Source of the DNA: Homalodisca vitripennis
Lineage: Eukaryota; Arthropoda; Insecta; Hemiptera; Cicadellidae
Direction: 5' to 3'
Assembly (NCBI RefSeq): GCF_021130785.1
Contig: NW_025777965.1
Span: 18,676 to 82,675 of the forward strand
DNA: 64,000 nucleotides
The position numbers were made by a program, and so were the translations under genes. Numbering within the stretch: the stretch's first letter is position 1; every line of letters begins with the position of its first letter. Shown piece by piece: positions 7,557 to 19,984 of the stretch. The notes beneath the pieces were generated by a model, which was not told the DNA's origin, did no database searches, and saw only the letters and a list, made by a program, of their open reading frames with translations.

Positions 7557-9606
7557 AGGTTCCTCAACCATACAAAGGTATTGAATTTTCCAAAGAGTTA
7601 AAAAGGAACAGTAAAAGTTTAATGTGGATTACTGACCGTTAGAACTGTTAATTTTTTTCATAATCCTCTAGAATCGCTATTTTACTTTTACTGGACAATA
7701 TATGTCAAAGTTGTAAATGAATAATAAATTTATTAAGGTTTTGTTGAAAGTCTGGTACAGAGAGCTTAATAACATGAATTTGATTTTAAGTGCTCTTTTT
7801 ACTCTCTCTCCTGAACCAAAACAGCACAGTTTCTCTTAAACAGTTACTTTTATTAAAATATATTATAAATCAAACCAGTTCAGAAGATATAAAGTTTGGC
7901 AGCCAACAACATAAAAATGAGTAAACCTTACTATCTACGTACTTTTCAGTTAAATTTATGTTTAGGGAATCAATATAAGCCATATACAGTTGGTATGTCA
8001 AAAAGTAACATTTATATGTGATACTAATGTGATCTTGAATTCTATTAAAACTAAAAAAACTTAATAACTGATCTATTTATTTTTGATGCTTAAAAGAGCC
8101 GTTTGCCACATTTTATCTAGTATTATATCGTACTGGTAACGTACAAGTACATTGTAAAATCTCATTTTTACAGCTACATTTAATTGTTTTTACTCATTAT
8201 GTTGAAAGTTTATAGTCAGTTTTATAGTAAATTCCGTTTTCAATAATCTCATAAAGAAGATAATGCATTCTACAGTTTTATTTTAGTTTGTTCCTCCTAA
8301 TATAGCTAAGTCAAACCCCATACGTAGTGTCGATTTTAGAAATTTCCAGGTCGACCATTGAAGTTGAATAAGAATTTGGAACTTGTAGAACGTCATGCAC
8401 TTGCAGCCTGCAGGTTTATTGTACATTATAGGAAAATGGGAGGGAGTATGGTAGTAAAAATAACTGGCTGAATGTATCTTCCATATTGGGTTTATTAGAC
8501 ATATGACAGACAGTTGTTTTGTTAATAGATAATATGCAATTGTTATAACTTTTCCTAGACTCGTAATCCTCTCTAAACTAATTTTAAATTTTAAGCAGTC
8601 TCACTTTACTGAACATAATCACGCTTCTTTCCGTGGTAGTAGTTCCAAATTCTTACAAGTAGGACGTCAACCTTGATCACTATTGCTATGACATTCATAT
8701 GTGGTATGATATTGAATAAGAATTACACACAGATGTATTACACTACAAGTACCAGTCGGGCTGTTACTTCACCTGTTTGATTCACTCAGACGTTAGTAGA
8801 CATCAGTATTTTGCTGAGAAACACTGAAAAATGTAGGTAGCGATATAGACTGGACATACTGTAAACTGTACCGAAATGCCTTCTATGAAATTGTACAGGC
8901 CTACTGAAGTCCGATAATACATGTGATTAATAATAAAGGTGTGTTTCAGTAAATGGCAGACTTAAGATTACAACAATTTGGGTGTTACCTGGAACTAAAA
9001 CAAATTCTTCCGTTATTCTATGCGATTGAAAGACATAAATTTAATATCCTACACAATTAATTATTTATAGTTCATTAGAATTTTTGTAATGGTCAAAGTT
9101 AAACTTACCATAAAGTACGAGAAATAAACTATATAATGAATAATGGAGTGTGGACATTGTAAATTTCAAGTAAACTGAAATTTAAATAAGTTACCGCTGA
9201 TTATAATATGCTAATAATAAAATAATCCACTGAGTTTTTTTAATGTTTGTAAGGCAGTGGTGCGAAAGTTACAATTTTGCCAGTGTTTGTAACTTATAAT
9301 TACTACTTACAATATGAACAATATTAAAAACACAATGGTTGATTAGCATCCAAAGACCTTAACTTGAGGAACTGAAAAATTTCCAAAGGTGGGTTCACCA
9401 TGTTTATCACCTATTGATGTGGATTCCTAAATATTTCACTTCATTTCGGTGTGTTAGTTGAATTATGTTAAACAAAACATGTGAACAGTTTCCCTTTGCA
9501 TATGCTTTTTAAGTGTCACTGTCAGTACTCGCATACCTGCAAAGGAAACTTGCAATCTCACAGTACATACTAGGTTTTTTACATGCAGTTAATGTATGTT
9601 TTCTAT

Positions 9607-10644
9607 TTACGGGTTTTCTACTTTATGCTTTTGCATATGCATTTTAAATTGTCTACTATCAGCACTTTCATAGCTGCAAAGAGAACACTTATAAGGATTT
9701 TCACTAGTATGTCTTGACATATGCCTTTTTAGGGCTCCACTATAAGCAGTCTCATACATGCAAAAGGAACACTTGTAGGGTTTTTCACCAGTATGCCTTG
9801 ATATATGTTTTTTCAAATGCTCTTTTTGAGTACATGTATAGCTGCACTGGGAGCACTTATAAGGTTTTTCACCCGTATGTATTAACATATGTCTTTTTAA
9901 ATGTCCACTATAAGCAGTCAGAAAGCTGCAAAGGGAACACTTGTAAGGTTTCTCGCCTGTATGCCTTAACATATGTCTTTTCAAAGACACACTTACAGAA
10001 CATGCATAGTTACACTGGGAGCACTTATAGGGCTTTTCACCTGTATGTCTTAACATATGTTTTTTTAAACCTCCATTATACGCAGTAGTAAATCTGCAAA
10101 GAGAACACATGTAGGGAATTTCATTCGTATGTTTTAACATATGAATTTTTAAGGCTTCATTGTAAGCAGTCGCATAACTACAAAGAGAACACTTGTGAGG
10201 CTTTTCACCTGTATGTCTTGCTATATGTTTTTTCAAATTCTCTTTTTGAGTACATGTATAGCTGCACTGGGAGCACTTATAAGGTTTTTCACCCGTATGT
10301 CTTAACATATGCTTTTTTAAATCTCCACTATGAACAGTCGCATAATCGCAAATGAAACACCTGTAAGAATTTTCACCCGTATGCATCATTATGTGTTTTT
10401 GTAAATTTCCACTTGTGTAACTAGAATAGTTACAAAAGGAACACTTGAAAGGTTTTTCATCTGTATGCCTTAACATGTGCCTTTTTAAACTACTGCTTAC
10501 AGCACTCGCAAAGCTGCAAAGGGAACACGTATAAGGCTTCTCACCCGTATGCATCAACATATGCTTTTTTAAACTGCCACTGACAGTACACGTGTAGCTG
10601 CACAGAGAGCACTTATAAGGTTTTTCACCTGTATGCGTCAACAT
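9607..10644 (-). CDS. C2H2 zinc-finger array protein, 12 fingers (copy A)
   Basis: 345 codons without a break. Twelve consecutive C-x2-C-x12-H-x3-H fingers with standard linkers such as HTGEKPYKCS, ending VENP shortly after the last finger. Finger cores differ in helix residues, for example SGSLKKH, SSSLKRH, ENLKKH and RQFKMH, so the array would read a long DNA site of about 36 bp if all contact DNA. The first Met is within a linker (MLTHTGEKPY), so the true protein started upstream, where fingers are frameshifted or have lost cysteines. Encoded in one exon. Could be a living gene with another upstream exon, or a pseudogene that retained a long frame. No effector domain is visible. Confidence 0.7.
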   Translation of the reverse strand: MLTHTGEKPYKCSLCSYTCTVSGSLKKHMLMHTGEKPYTCSLCSFASAVSSSLKRHMLRHTDEKPFKCSFCNYSSYTSGNLQKHIMMHTGENSYRCFICDYATVHSGDLKKHMLRHTGEKPYKCSQCSYTCTQKENLKKHIARHTGEKPHKCSLCSYATAYNEALKIHMLKHTNEIPYMCSLCRFTTAYNGGLKKHMLRHTGEKPYKCSQCNYACSVSVSLKRHMLRHTGEKPYKCSLCSFLTAYSGHLKRHMLIHTGEKPYKCSQCSYTCTQKEHLKKHISRHTGEKPYKCSFCMYETAYSGALKRHMSRHTSENPYKCSLCSYESADSRQFKMHMQKHKVENP

Positions 10645-11200
10645 ATGTTTTCAAATTTCCACTTTGGCTACACGCATAGCGCATGGAACACTTATAAGGT
10701 TTTTCACCTGTGTGAATTACCATATGAGCTTTTAAACTCCATTTATAAGTACATGAACAACTACAGAGAGAACACTTGTAAGGTTTATCAACTGTATTGC
10801 TTAACATCTCTGGAAATTCCTCACTAGTAATAGCCAAATAACTGCAATGGGAACACCTGTAATGTTTCTTGAAAGTATGTGTCACTGTATATTTTTCTAT
10901 AAGTTCCCACTTACGGTATTAGCATAGCTACAAAGAGATAATTTAAAAGTCTCACACTCGTATGTCTTAACATATGCTTTTTTTAATCTCCATAAAAAAG
11001 GCAAAGCCGAAGGGGACATTTGTAAGGTTATTCATCCGTATGTGTTAATATATGTTTTGCTAAACTTCCACTTTGTTACTTGCATAGCTACACAAGCAAC
11101 ATTTAAAAGGTTTTTCACTAGTATGCTTTGACACGATCTCTCGCTATTCGTAGTTGTATAGTTGCACAGAAAACATTTAATAAAGGCTTCACCTATGCGA
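10625..11200 (-). pseudogene. Degenerate upstream fingers of the copy A zinc-finger array
   Basis: The frame 10885-10625 holds two recognisable fingers (CSHCSYLAITS, CSLCSCSCTYKWSLKAH) and a third missing its first Cys pair (CSMRYACSQSGNLK), after which a one-base shift separates it from the 12-finger frame. Further upstream to about 11200 more finger remnants appear with stops and lost cysteines (for example around 10930, 11040 and 11090). The same decay pattern is seen in copy B, so much of it predates the duplication. Confidence 0.6.
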
Positions 11201-14200
11201 TATTCTTTGAGTTTACTGTAGTACTAGCTAAAGTAAATGTATCAAATACAATTGATTTTTAAAATTTGACTTAATTTTCTTTTCTTGCATGTACGTAGTA
11301 GCACAAGAACTAAATCACTCACTTATAGTAGTAAATTTCCAAATACTTATAGTTGTTCTGTTTTAGATCTTGTTTAAGGTAATAATTTTAAGTATATAAC
11401 TAGCACTTTGTTTTCTGTAGACTATGTGGTTAGCTGACTCATGACGGTGAAACTATCTGAAAATAAAAAAAACATTAGAGACATATGAGTAATAATAGGC
11501 TGTAATAAGATACAGACAAGGTTGATGGGTTGTCAATTGTTTCACAAAGTAATTTGCAAATTTATTTAATATTACAGCATTCCTACAGCTCTCAACAGCC
11601 AAGCATTATAACAAGTTCACGAATATATATTTGATATTTTTCTACTAGGAAGTAAATACTTTACATTTTTCATGTACCTGTGATATATACATTATTCACA
11701 ATGCATTTCAGTGTACATGATGTATAAATTAAATTAAACCAGGTTGGTCTTTAAGAAAGGAGTTGTATACCAATCACATTTATAGAAGATTACATTGTTT
11801 TCCTTAATTAATTTATTTACTCTGAAGGGATCTTGGATGCTATAAGAGATACATCAGAATATAATAAAAAAAACTTAATTTTTGTATATGATATTAATGT
11901 TAAAACAGCGACTCAGTTTATATAATTTTAATTTTTTTAAAGCTTTCAATACGGCCATTTTTGATATTACACAACTTAACGATTTCAACACTCTTTGTTG
12001 CTTTGCACATATACAATTTTTAGTGATCACTGGTCTTGAAAAATTATTCATTACAATATTTAAAAACTAGAAGTTTCATGCAGAATTCATGTAAAAACTG
12101 TTCTAAATGGTACTAATAAGAGAGCGTCACTCTATCCTTGTTTTTCTCAAACTCAAGAAAGCATTTTACTTGGTTGAGAGAGACCCCTCCCTCACTCAAC
12201 CACCCTCTCATCTTCAACCTAGCAAGAATGTCAATTTCATTGTATTGGTTTGTTTTAGATATTCAATTTAATTGTTGTTGCAGTTATATTTGTACTAAAT
12301 TAGCCCATTATTTGTTCTTATAATTGTTATTGGCTCTTTGGCCATCTTGGCTGTTAATACTGTCAAAATTGTATTACAATGGGGATATAAGTAAAAATAA
12401 AATAAAGGAACCTTGACCACCTAACAGGCAATTAGGTCAGTTTACATGACAAGTATTTAAATAAATCAGAAAATATAACAACATCGTAAAACCAAGAAAA
12501 AGACAGTTAATTTTCTTCATTGATATTTAGTTTTAGTCTTCGCAAACTTGAATTTTATAAAGATGTAGTGACTTTTAAAACAAAATAATATATTTACATA
12601 CTAAAAATTGTGTTAACAGGTTGGTATATACAGAACTACTTTTACAGCAATAAACAAGGTATTCACATATGCATTGTAATTACTCCAACTAAGAAGGTAA
12701 TTAAAAAAACTGTAAATGGCAACAAAATAACAATGACAATATATTTAATACTAATGTAATCAATTGACAATAGCAACATCCACAAGTGTACAAAAATGTA
12801 TAGGAAGTAATAAAAATAACCAAAGTAATATTATTAGTATAGCAATTTTGTAACAAGTTAACAAAAATAATAACAAGAGTAACAACAATTTAAATAGTGA
12901 TTATAATAATTTGTAACTAACTGTATTGATTTAATTTAATCATTATTGGTTGATTATACCAAAAGGTGTAAGTAAGCAACATTTTTTGCTAATATCGGTA
13001 TAAAGGCCAAGCCCGTATAAAGCCGTCTTATTGTTTACCCAATTTTTGACGCTTATCATACTCTTACATATTTTTTAACCAGAGTCTATAACAAATCCTG
13101 TGGGCAATTGTTTACTTTAGCCACTTCACAATTTTTTTTTTTTTAAGAAAAATGCTTAAAAATCCAATTGAAACTACAAATAGCAATTAAATTTCAGAAA
13201 GATTCTTAATCTCGTAAAAGGCACTAATAGATGAACGGGCTAATAGTAATGCCTCAGAGCATCCGTGCTGCCCCGCATTGATGACAACGAACGATAAACA
13301 TCCCTCGAGATATACCGATCAGTAAAATATAGAATTACAAAAGGCTAATCACTAATGTTCACTAGGGGTTACAACTCACCTAGTCATATTAAACTTGTCT
13401 GAAACAAGAGTGTCTTCTCAGCTAGAGGACAATAGCCACAAATTGGCCAAGAATTGTAAAACTCTATGTCGAACTCAAAAGTACACAATATCAGATTGAC
13501 ATACCAACGCAACAAAACACTTGTTAAAGCAACCACTTCATAGGTAAAACACACTTTTTTATAACTTACTTACTTTTCTTTTTATTCTTTCCGGAGGGGT
13601 TGGCCTACATATCGGTTTCTGCTGGATTACTATTAGTTCTACAAGCTTACTATCACACGAACACAATGCAAGTCAAATAAAAAATGGCTAATGGCGACAA
13701 CAAAGCACGAAGTAATCTTTATTTGAAATGCACAATGATGCAAAATCCAACCAATCACTAGACGGGAAAAATAATTTAATAATAAGATGTGCAAATAGGA
13801 TACGAATAAAAAACATCCCTCGAGATTTGCACCGATCAGTAAAATATAAAACTCTAAAAGACTAATCACTAATGTTCACTAAATATTACTAATTTGCCTA
13901 AACCATGTTAAACTCATCTAAAACAATGAAATAGCAATGCATTGCATTGCTTAGTTAGAGGACAATCACCACCACATTTGTTGACATAGAAAAAGAATGT
14001 AGAATTATATGTGAACTCAAAACTACACAATATAAGAGCATCATTATAACACAATCAATAATCTTGATAGAGCAACAACAACACAGGTAAATCAGGTCTG
14101 TAGGTAAATCACAAGAAGTTATACAATACAAGCTTACTAGGGTGACCACTTAAAACATCTTTTCAAATTCCCGCTTTTTCCCGGTCGAAAATTTTCGATT

Positions 14201-14545
14201 CCCTAGTCTAATTTAAAATCAATTAGACAACAATTGTAATACTATATTAATTTAACCCTTACGCCGAGTTGAACAGTGACGGTTTATCGTCACTAGCTGT
14301 ATTTATAAGAAATGCCACAAAGATGTGGTGCTCTAGCAATCTATCACTAGCGACATGCGAGAAACTAGGTGACGATTATTTTAGAATATTTATTAAACTT
14401 AAGTTTGTTTCTTACAATATTTATGGTAATTGTCACATTAACGGCCGAAGCGGCAAAATACGAGTTTCGCGTTATAAATTATTGAAATCGTCCTACAGAA
14501 CAAAACAATATACGGTAAAACAATATACGGTACAACTCTTAAAAT

Positions 14546-14885
14546 GCCCGACACACCACCAATTCACTACGATTTGTTGAACTAGTGGATGGTTGACCCA
14601 TGATCGTCACGCACTCACTCGATCCAAACTACAGTACACGGTATCTAGTGAAGCACTGACTTCTGCCCCGGAGCGTTCAGATAACAGATACGCTATCAGT
14701 TCCAGCCGCAGATAATATTTACGACACACCAGTTCACTACGATTATTCGAACTAGTGGATGGTTGATCCATGATTGTCACGCACTCACTCGATCCAACCT
14801 ACGCTACAAGAGTTATCTCTGACTTCTGCCCTAGAGCGCTCAGATAACAGATACGCTATCAGTCCCACACGCAGATAATATTTAC
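14546..14885. repeat. Two tandem units of about 165 bp near the end of copy A
   Basis: CGACACACCA..TTCACTACGAT followed by GAACTAGTGGATGGTTGA, CACGCACTCACTCGATCC and CAGATAACAGATACGCTATC occurs at 14550-14712 and again at 14720-14885. Copy B has a single related unit at 35820-35990. The unit is GC-richer than its surroundings. Confidence 0.65.
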
Positions 14886-15065
14886 AGATGTATAGACACA
14901 GCACACAAACAGAACATTAAAACTTAACTATTTATGTATATACCCTCTAAAATCATGTTATTTGTCATTTGCACCCCCTAAAACCATATATATTTTTGTT
15001 CAGGAGGATGAGCAGAATACGTTGATAACATCAAATTCGTGATTTGCCAGGTCGACCTTTAATCT

Positions 15066-15649
15066 TATAATTTCCATATTTATTACTTTGTTATATCTAA
15101 TTCAATTTGTATGCATTATTGTTTTCCCACACTGTAAACAAGATTCGGTGTTATTAACCTATTGTAATATTGTGTTGTAATAGTATAATGTTTACATAGA
15201 AAATTGTATTAATATTTGATAGGTTCTTTTAATAAATAAAATGTCTTTACCGCGATGCATTTCTTAAGGAAGTTTTTACAACTCTATCACCAGCCCTGAT
15301 GTCATAGAGAAATGTCATTCCTTCGTAAACCTCTAGGATGCAGTATGAAGGTATGTACCAAATTTCATAACTCCATCTCTCAAGGATTTTACTAGGTGTT
15401 GATAAGTAATTCAGGACACTTATTCTATATAAATGAGTCTCGATAAACTAATTTGGTTAAAAAGACACAAATTCCATAAGTTTAAATTCACTTTCAGTCT
15501 AAGATATTTCAAGTACCATTGTACAGTTTGCTTTGTGCCCCGATCGAGAAAATTAGATCGGAGTAGGATAAGCGGACCCGGTCTTTATATTGCTTTTTAC
15601 AATAATCGATACTTATATATCGAATAACAGTGTGTTATGTGTGTAGTTT
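15066..15649. other. AT-rich intergenic segment with a lone transposon end
   Basis: No gene supported. GATAAGCGGACCCGG at 15567-15581 equals the terminal inverted repeat of the small element at 41966-42526, but no partner end is found nearby, so this is probably a broken copy (one end followed by AT-rich DNA). Confidence 0.45.
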
Positions 15650-16040
15650 AAATGGGGGTTTAAAGAGACATATGTTGACCCATACAGATGAGAAAACCCC
15701 ATAGGTGTTACGTTTGCAACTTTGCATCTAATCAAAGTAGAGATCTAAAAATACATATGTTAACTCACACTGTTGAGAAACCACATACGTTAATGTTTTC
15801 TATGCAACTACGAGTGTACAAGGAAAGTAAGTTTAAAGTTACATTTATGTTAATTCACACAGATGAAAAACCTTTTAGTTGTTCTTAATGTAGCTTTGCG
15901 TGTGTTACAAGTGGACGTTTAAAAAGACATACTTTAAGCCACACAGGCGAAAAACCGTATAGGTGTTCCTTATGCAGCTGTGGGTATACTAGAAGTGAAA
16001 GTTTGAAAACACACATGGTAACCCATAACAGGAGGAGTAG
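15650..16040 (+). pseudogene. C2H2 zinc-finger pseudogene fragment
   Basis: Finger remnants in shifted frames on the plus strand: GGLKRHMLTHTDEK, then CYVCNFASNQSRDLKIHMLTH, then HTDEKPFSCS followed by an in-frame TAA at 15886-15888, and RLKRHTLSHTGEKPYRCSLC with SLKTHMVTH. One finger has lost its cysteines. Same family as the arrays in copies A and B but opposite strand, so an independent dispersed copy. Confidence 0.7.
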
Positions 16041-16985
16041 TATAGACATTTCATATCTGTTAGGTAATTTTAACTAAATATGGTTAACATGCTTTTACCA
16101 TCTGCAAGTAAAATGTCTTTGGTGGTAATTCAATTCTCAATGACAAGTACTAAAATGTACATCATCATAATAATACATAAAATTTATGAACTGTTTACCT
16201 ATTCTTATAAGCTGTGTGTGTCGTTTTTACTTACTTTTTACTTCTTCCATTTGAACATTAGGCGTTGGAATCATCAATATGTGCATCATTATATATATTT
16301 AAGTTACAGTTCACATGTTGTTTCAGTATAAAAACAAAATTTAATAAATAATTACATTTAAATTTTCATATTCGTTTATTTACAGCGTTTTGTAATTTGT
16401 TGTATTGAATACACTATAATCTATATTCATAACATGAAACCATGGACTGAAGTAGCATACAATTTTTGAATTTTTGCTCTGTTTTAAGTGTTTAATAATA
16501 CATTTTTTTATTATAATCCAATATATGTAATATATTGTTCCCACAAAAGTTTAAAATTTAAAAGGATAAAAACATCACTGTATGAACAAATCTTATTTAG
16601 TTTTGCATACAATTATTTGACAATAACTAATTTTACTAAGGATATACATTTTCCCCTAATATTTTTTTAAGGAAGGAGGTACACCTAGAATATAATTATT
16701 TGTAGTAAATAACAACTTTCAAGATGGTGAGTTTTTAAATATTAATTGTATTAAAATATATAGATATAAGGTGGTATTATAAACAATAGTAAACTTTTCT
16801 AGTCCAAACTAAAATGAAAAATCAATATGTAGTATTTATTATTACTAAATAATACTACATTTATTACAAACTGACTAAAGGATATGCTGTAATAAAATTC
16901 CAAATTCACTGCTATAATACTTAGCAGTGCCTGCTGTTTAGAAAAATTATGTTATATTGTGTGTATGTTAACGATGACCGTTCTC
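16041..16985. other. AT-rich intergenic DNA
   Basis: Only short, low-complexity open frames; nothing recognised on either strand. Confidence 0.5.
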
Positions 16986-19567
16986 GGGGAGCCAGTCGCG
17001 AAAATATATAAAAAATGGATATATTAAAAATAATATTTTTTAATTCTATGTTTCTTCCAGATTAAGAATATATATGACACTTTATAGTTATTATATTTAG
17101 TTATTGATATAAAAATATTGTTAGTAAACCCTTACTCAATTTTGAAGCTCGCTCTAAGACTGGCCTGCGTTAGGAGTGATTTGTTATAGTATAGTGTTTC
17201 ACTTTGGAATTTATTTTTCGGCTTAGGTTGGCTACATTGGTTTGTTTATATTCTGCATTGTAAATAATCATTTGACAACATTGTCATGTGTCATCTACCA
17301 GACTGTTTGTTTACTTTAGCGATCAAGTGTTATAGTTTGAATTTGTGTTTTAGTGAAAGATTCCTTTTATTTGTCAGAGTGTCTTATCTTATATTGTTAC
17401 ATAAACTAATTTGCTTGTTAACTATGCCTAGAATTAAAAAGTTTAACCATAACAGTAAGTTTAGAGGTAATCAGTTTACACGCACTAGGCCTAACGCTAA
17501 CTCTTCGAACAATGATCCTACGCCATCTACAAGCTCTAACAGGCCAAAGAAGTCATCTAGTTATAAGAAAACTGAACAGTTCTAAACTGCCTGTTGTTAG
17601 TGAGTATAACAATACAAATATGTACATTTCATTGTCAACCTGGAGGAAGTGTCCGCATTGATTCGAAATGCAAGTTTTGTGACTGTACAGATTGTCTTGA
17701 GATTAGCCTTGATGACACATTCAAGTCAGGTATTGTTCATCGCATGGTTTTAACGTGTACTAATTGCCAACATTTTCAGACCAAAATAAATTCCAAGGTT
17801 GTAAACAGAGCTTACGAGTTGAACTTGAGGTACATATATGCACTTAGGTCGATAGGAAAAGGAACTCAGACTGGAAGAACATTTTCCGCTGTAATGAACA
17901 TGGCTGCACCGACCAACAAACCTAACTTGCACAAAAAGTTAATTTTAAGTGCGGCCACTGACGTATGTGATGCATCACTCAGAAATGCTGCAACTGAAGC
18001 TATAGAGGATAATGAGGGAAACCGAGATGTGCCTGCTGCGTTCGATGGAACCTGGCAAAAGCGAGGACACACATCGATGAACGGCATTGTTACTGTAACT
18101 TCGTTTGACTCAGGAAAGTCTTGGACTTTGAGTGCATTTCTAAATATTGCAATTTTTGTGCTCAAGGAAGTTTGTCATCAATGCCGGAAAGAAAAGAGGC
18201 ACATAAGAACTCTGGCCTATGCACCCAAACTTATTCAGGATCCAGTGGTGGGATGGAGGTGGTCGGAGCTAAAATCCTTTGTGCACGACCTGAGGCAAAG
18301 CTAGGCCTACGCTACATCCAATACTTGGGTGATGGCGACTCAAAGGTTTTGCAGCGGTTCTGGAGATTAAGCCATATGGTGATAATGTTAGTATATGTAA
18401 GTTAGAATGTGTTGGACACGTACAGAAACGTGTAGGCACCAGATTGCGGAAGTTGAAGAAAGAAAATAAAGGCGTGAAATTGAGCGATGGTAAGTTATTG
18501 GCAGGAAAAGGAAGACTAAAAGATGAAGAGATAGACCAGTTGCAAAGGTACTATGGCCTATCTATTAGGAAAAATACAGAAAGCGATATATATGGTCACC
18601 TTTTACCATAAATTGTCTTCTGACGAGAAGCCTCAGCACCAGCTGTGTCCTAATGATAGCGAAACATGGTGTCAATTCAATAAGCAGAAACAAAAAGGAA
18701 AAGCCTACAGCCACAAACACTCTTTGCCAGATGCTGTCATGGATTTGATCAAACCTGTTTTTAGAGATTTGTCAAATCCAAATCTTTTGAAACGGTGCTT
18801 ACACGGGAAAACTCAGAACCTGAACGAGAGTCTGAATGGTGTTATTTGGCACAGATTGCCAAAAACTGTTTTTGTAGGACTAAATGTAATTAAATTAGGT
18901 GCAACTGATGCTGTCATGTGCTTCAATGAGGGATCCATAGCCAAAACTAATTTCTTCAAGCTCCTGGGGTTTCAACCCAGAAAGTTTTATGGTCGAAGGC
19001 CTACGAAACATTGATAGTGAAAGGATAAAAAGAGCCAGCATAGAAATAAGAGAGGGAAACAAGAAGAAGAGAGTAAGAAGGAGGCTTTTGAAGAAGAAAC
19101 GAGAAGAGAGTGAAAGTGCTGATTACTGTCCTGGTGGATTTTAGAAGTAGTGTTTAGATTTTTTGACTTTAAACTCAATTTCCCGAAACCTGTGTTTTTT
19201 AAACTTAGGAACCATTATTTTAAAAACTATTCAACGTATCATCTTCAAATTTTGTATATACCTCCTCCATACTATGGTGAGTAATGTCATGCATTGTTGT
19301 TAGATTTTAACCAACATATGTTATAATAAAAAATATATAACTTTTTCACCGGTTATTCATTTTTAAGCAATGATTAGTTTTGTTTTATAATTTGAAACAT
19401 TTATTAAATAACACTCAAATTGCATGAAAATATGCCTTAAGTAATAACAATCACACACCAAAAATTTCAAGTCTGTATCTTTAATACTTTTTAGTTATAC
19501 GGTACCTATGTGTCGTTATGTTTCTCCATATAAATAGAATGGGAGGAGCCGTCGCAACTGGCTCCCA
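16986..19567 (+). mobile_element. TIR DNA transposon with Mutator-like-domain transposase (copy 1)
   Basis: The left end GGGGAGCCAGTCGCGA (16986-17001) is matched by the right end TCGCAACTGGCTCCC (19552-19566), an inverted repeat of 15-16 bp with one mismatch, enclosing a transposase gene. A second GGGAG sits just inside the right end at 19541. No clear target duplication is visible at the flanks. About 2.6 kb; related by protein and by the GGGGAGC terminus to the element at 29012-30741. Confidence 0.65.
17424..19014 (+). pseudogene. Mutator-like-domain transposase, frameshifted (copy 1)
   Basis: Starts MPRIKKFNHNSKFRGNQF at 17424 and runs through frames to 19014 with about four shifts. Recognisable order: Cys pairs of an N-terminal zinc-binding region (CKFCDCTDC, CTNCQ), RSIGKGTQTGRTFSAVMNMA, the catalytic-region block FDGTWQKRGHTSMNGIVTV, then SGGMEVVGAK and YLGDGDSK, and near the end CLHGKTQNLNESLNGVIWHR. 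This combination defines the arthropod transposase family with the Mutator-like domain (family knowledge). The Asp of DGTW and of GDGDSK are likely catalytic and are both preserved, so the copy is fairly young but not functional as read. Confidence 0.7.
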
Positions 19568-19639
19568 TTTAGGTGCAACAACTATGACGTCACAGTAGTA
19601 AGTAGCTGTCTGTTATTATTAAAAATGGGTTGTAGTAAG

Positions 19640-19965
19640 TAGTTCTTTTGATGAGTTGAAAACGTTTATCAATAATAAAGCAAATACAGACAATATTATT
19701 AAGCTAAGAATAAATTATTCAAGACAATTATGCGCGCTCATAAACATGAGAACATAAGATTTATTAATGAACTTAAAATGAAATGAAAATATAAAATTTC
19801 GTACTTATGTATAAATGGTGTACAAAGAATCAGCAAATCATCTGGTCAAAGGTGAGATTATTTGAATTTTGTTTATTATTTTAACGGTTATCTAGGTAAT
19901 TAATAACCTAATATAACCAAGTAAGAAGTGTAAGATTTGTTGTAATCTTAATAATGTTTTGGCCA
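19640..19965 (+). repeat. Dispersed repeat R3, copy 1
   Basis: Shares blocks such as TAAGATTTATTAATGAA, CAAATCATCTGGTCAAAGGT and AATTAATAACCT with 41590-41965 (plus) and 25945-26245 (inverted). No coding frame. The CAAAG|GTGAGAT block resembles a splice donor. It directly abuts the truncated LINE at about 19985. Confidence 0.6.
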
Positions 19966-19984
19966 GTCACAACATTTATAGATT

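Larger units (their letters stand above)
7557..15065. repeat. Segmental duplication, copy A (zinc-finger locus)
   Basis: From GAGGTTCC at 7557 the sequence is near-identical, with small substitutions and indels, to 27109 onward (copy B), including 2 kb downstream of the zinc-finger array, the array, and flanking DNA to about 15065 (B about 36195). Left flanks of A and B are unrelated, so the junction is sharp. A lacks two transposon insertions present in B. The stretch 7557-9600 holds no other gene; it is AT-rich and conserved between copies. 11200-15065 is likewise non-coding, with internal duplications (for example CATCCCTCGAGAT blocks near 13303 and 13814). Confidence 0.85.

Noticed and set aside
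7139..7567. A 142-codon minus-strand frame rich in Pro and Arg
   Set aside because: It spans a GC-rich segment with 14-bp tandem repeats and a tRNA-like unit; composition alone explains the open frame.
9714..10088. A 124-codon plus-strand frame opposite the zinc-finger array
   Set aside because: It is the antisense of regular finger repeats, with periodic Tyr/Val/Phe text and no domain.
11882..14580. Several 60-100-codon frames in copy A flanks
   Set aside because: Not kept between copies A and B, low complexity, and no motifs; chance ORFs in AT-rich DNA.
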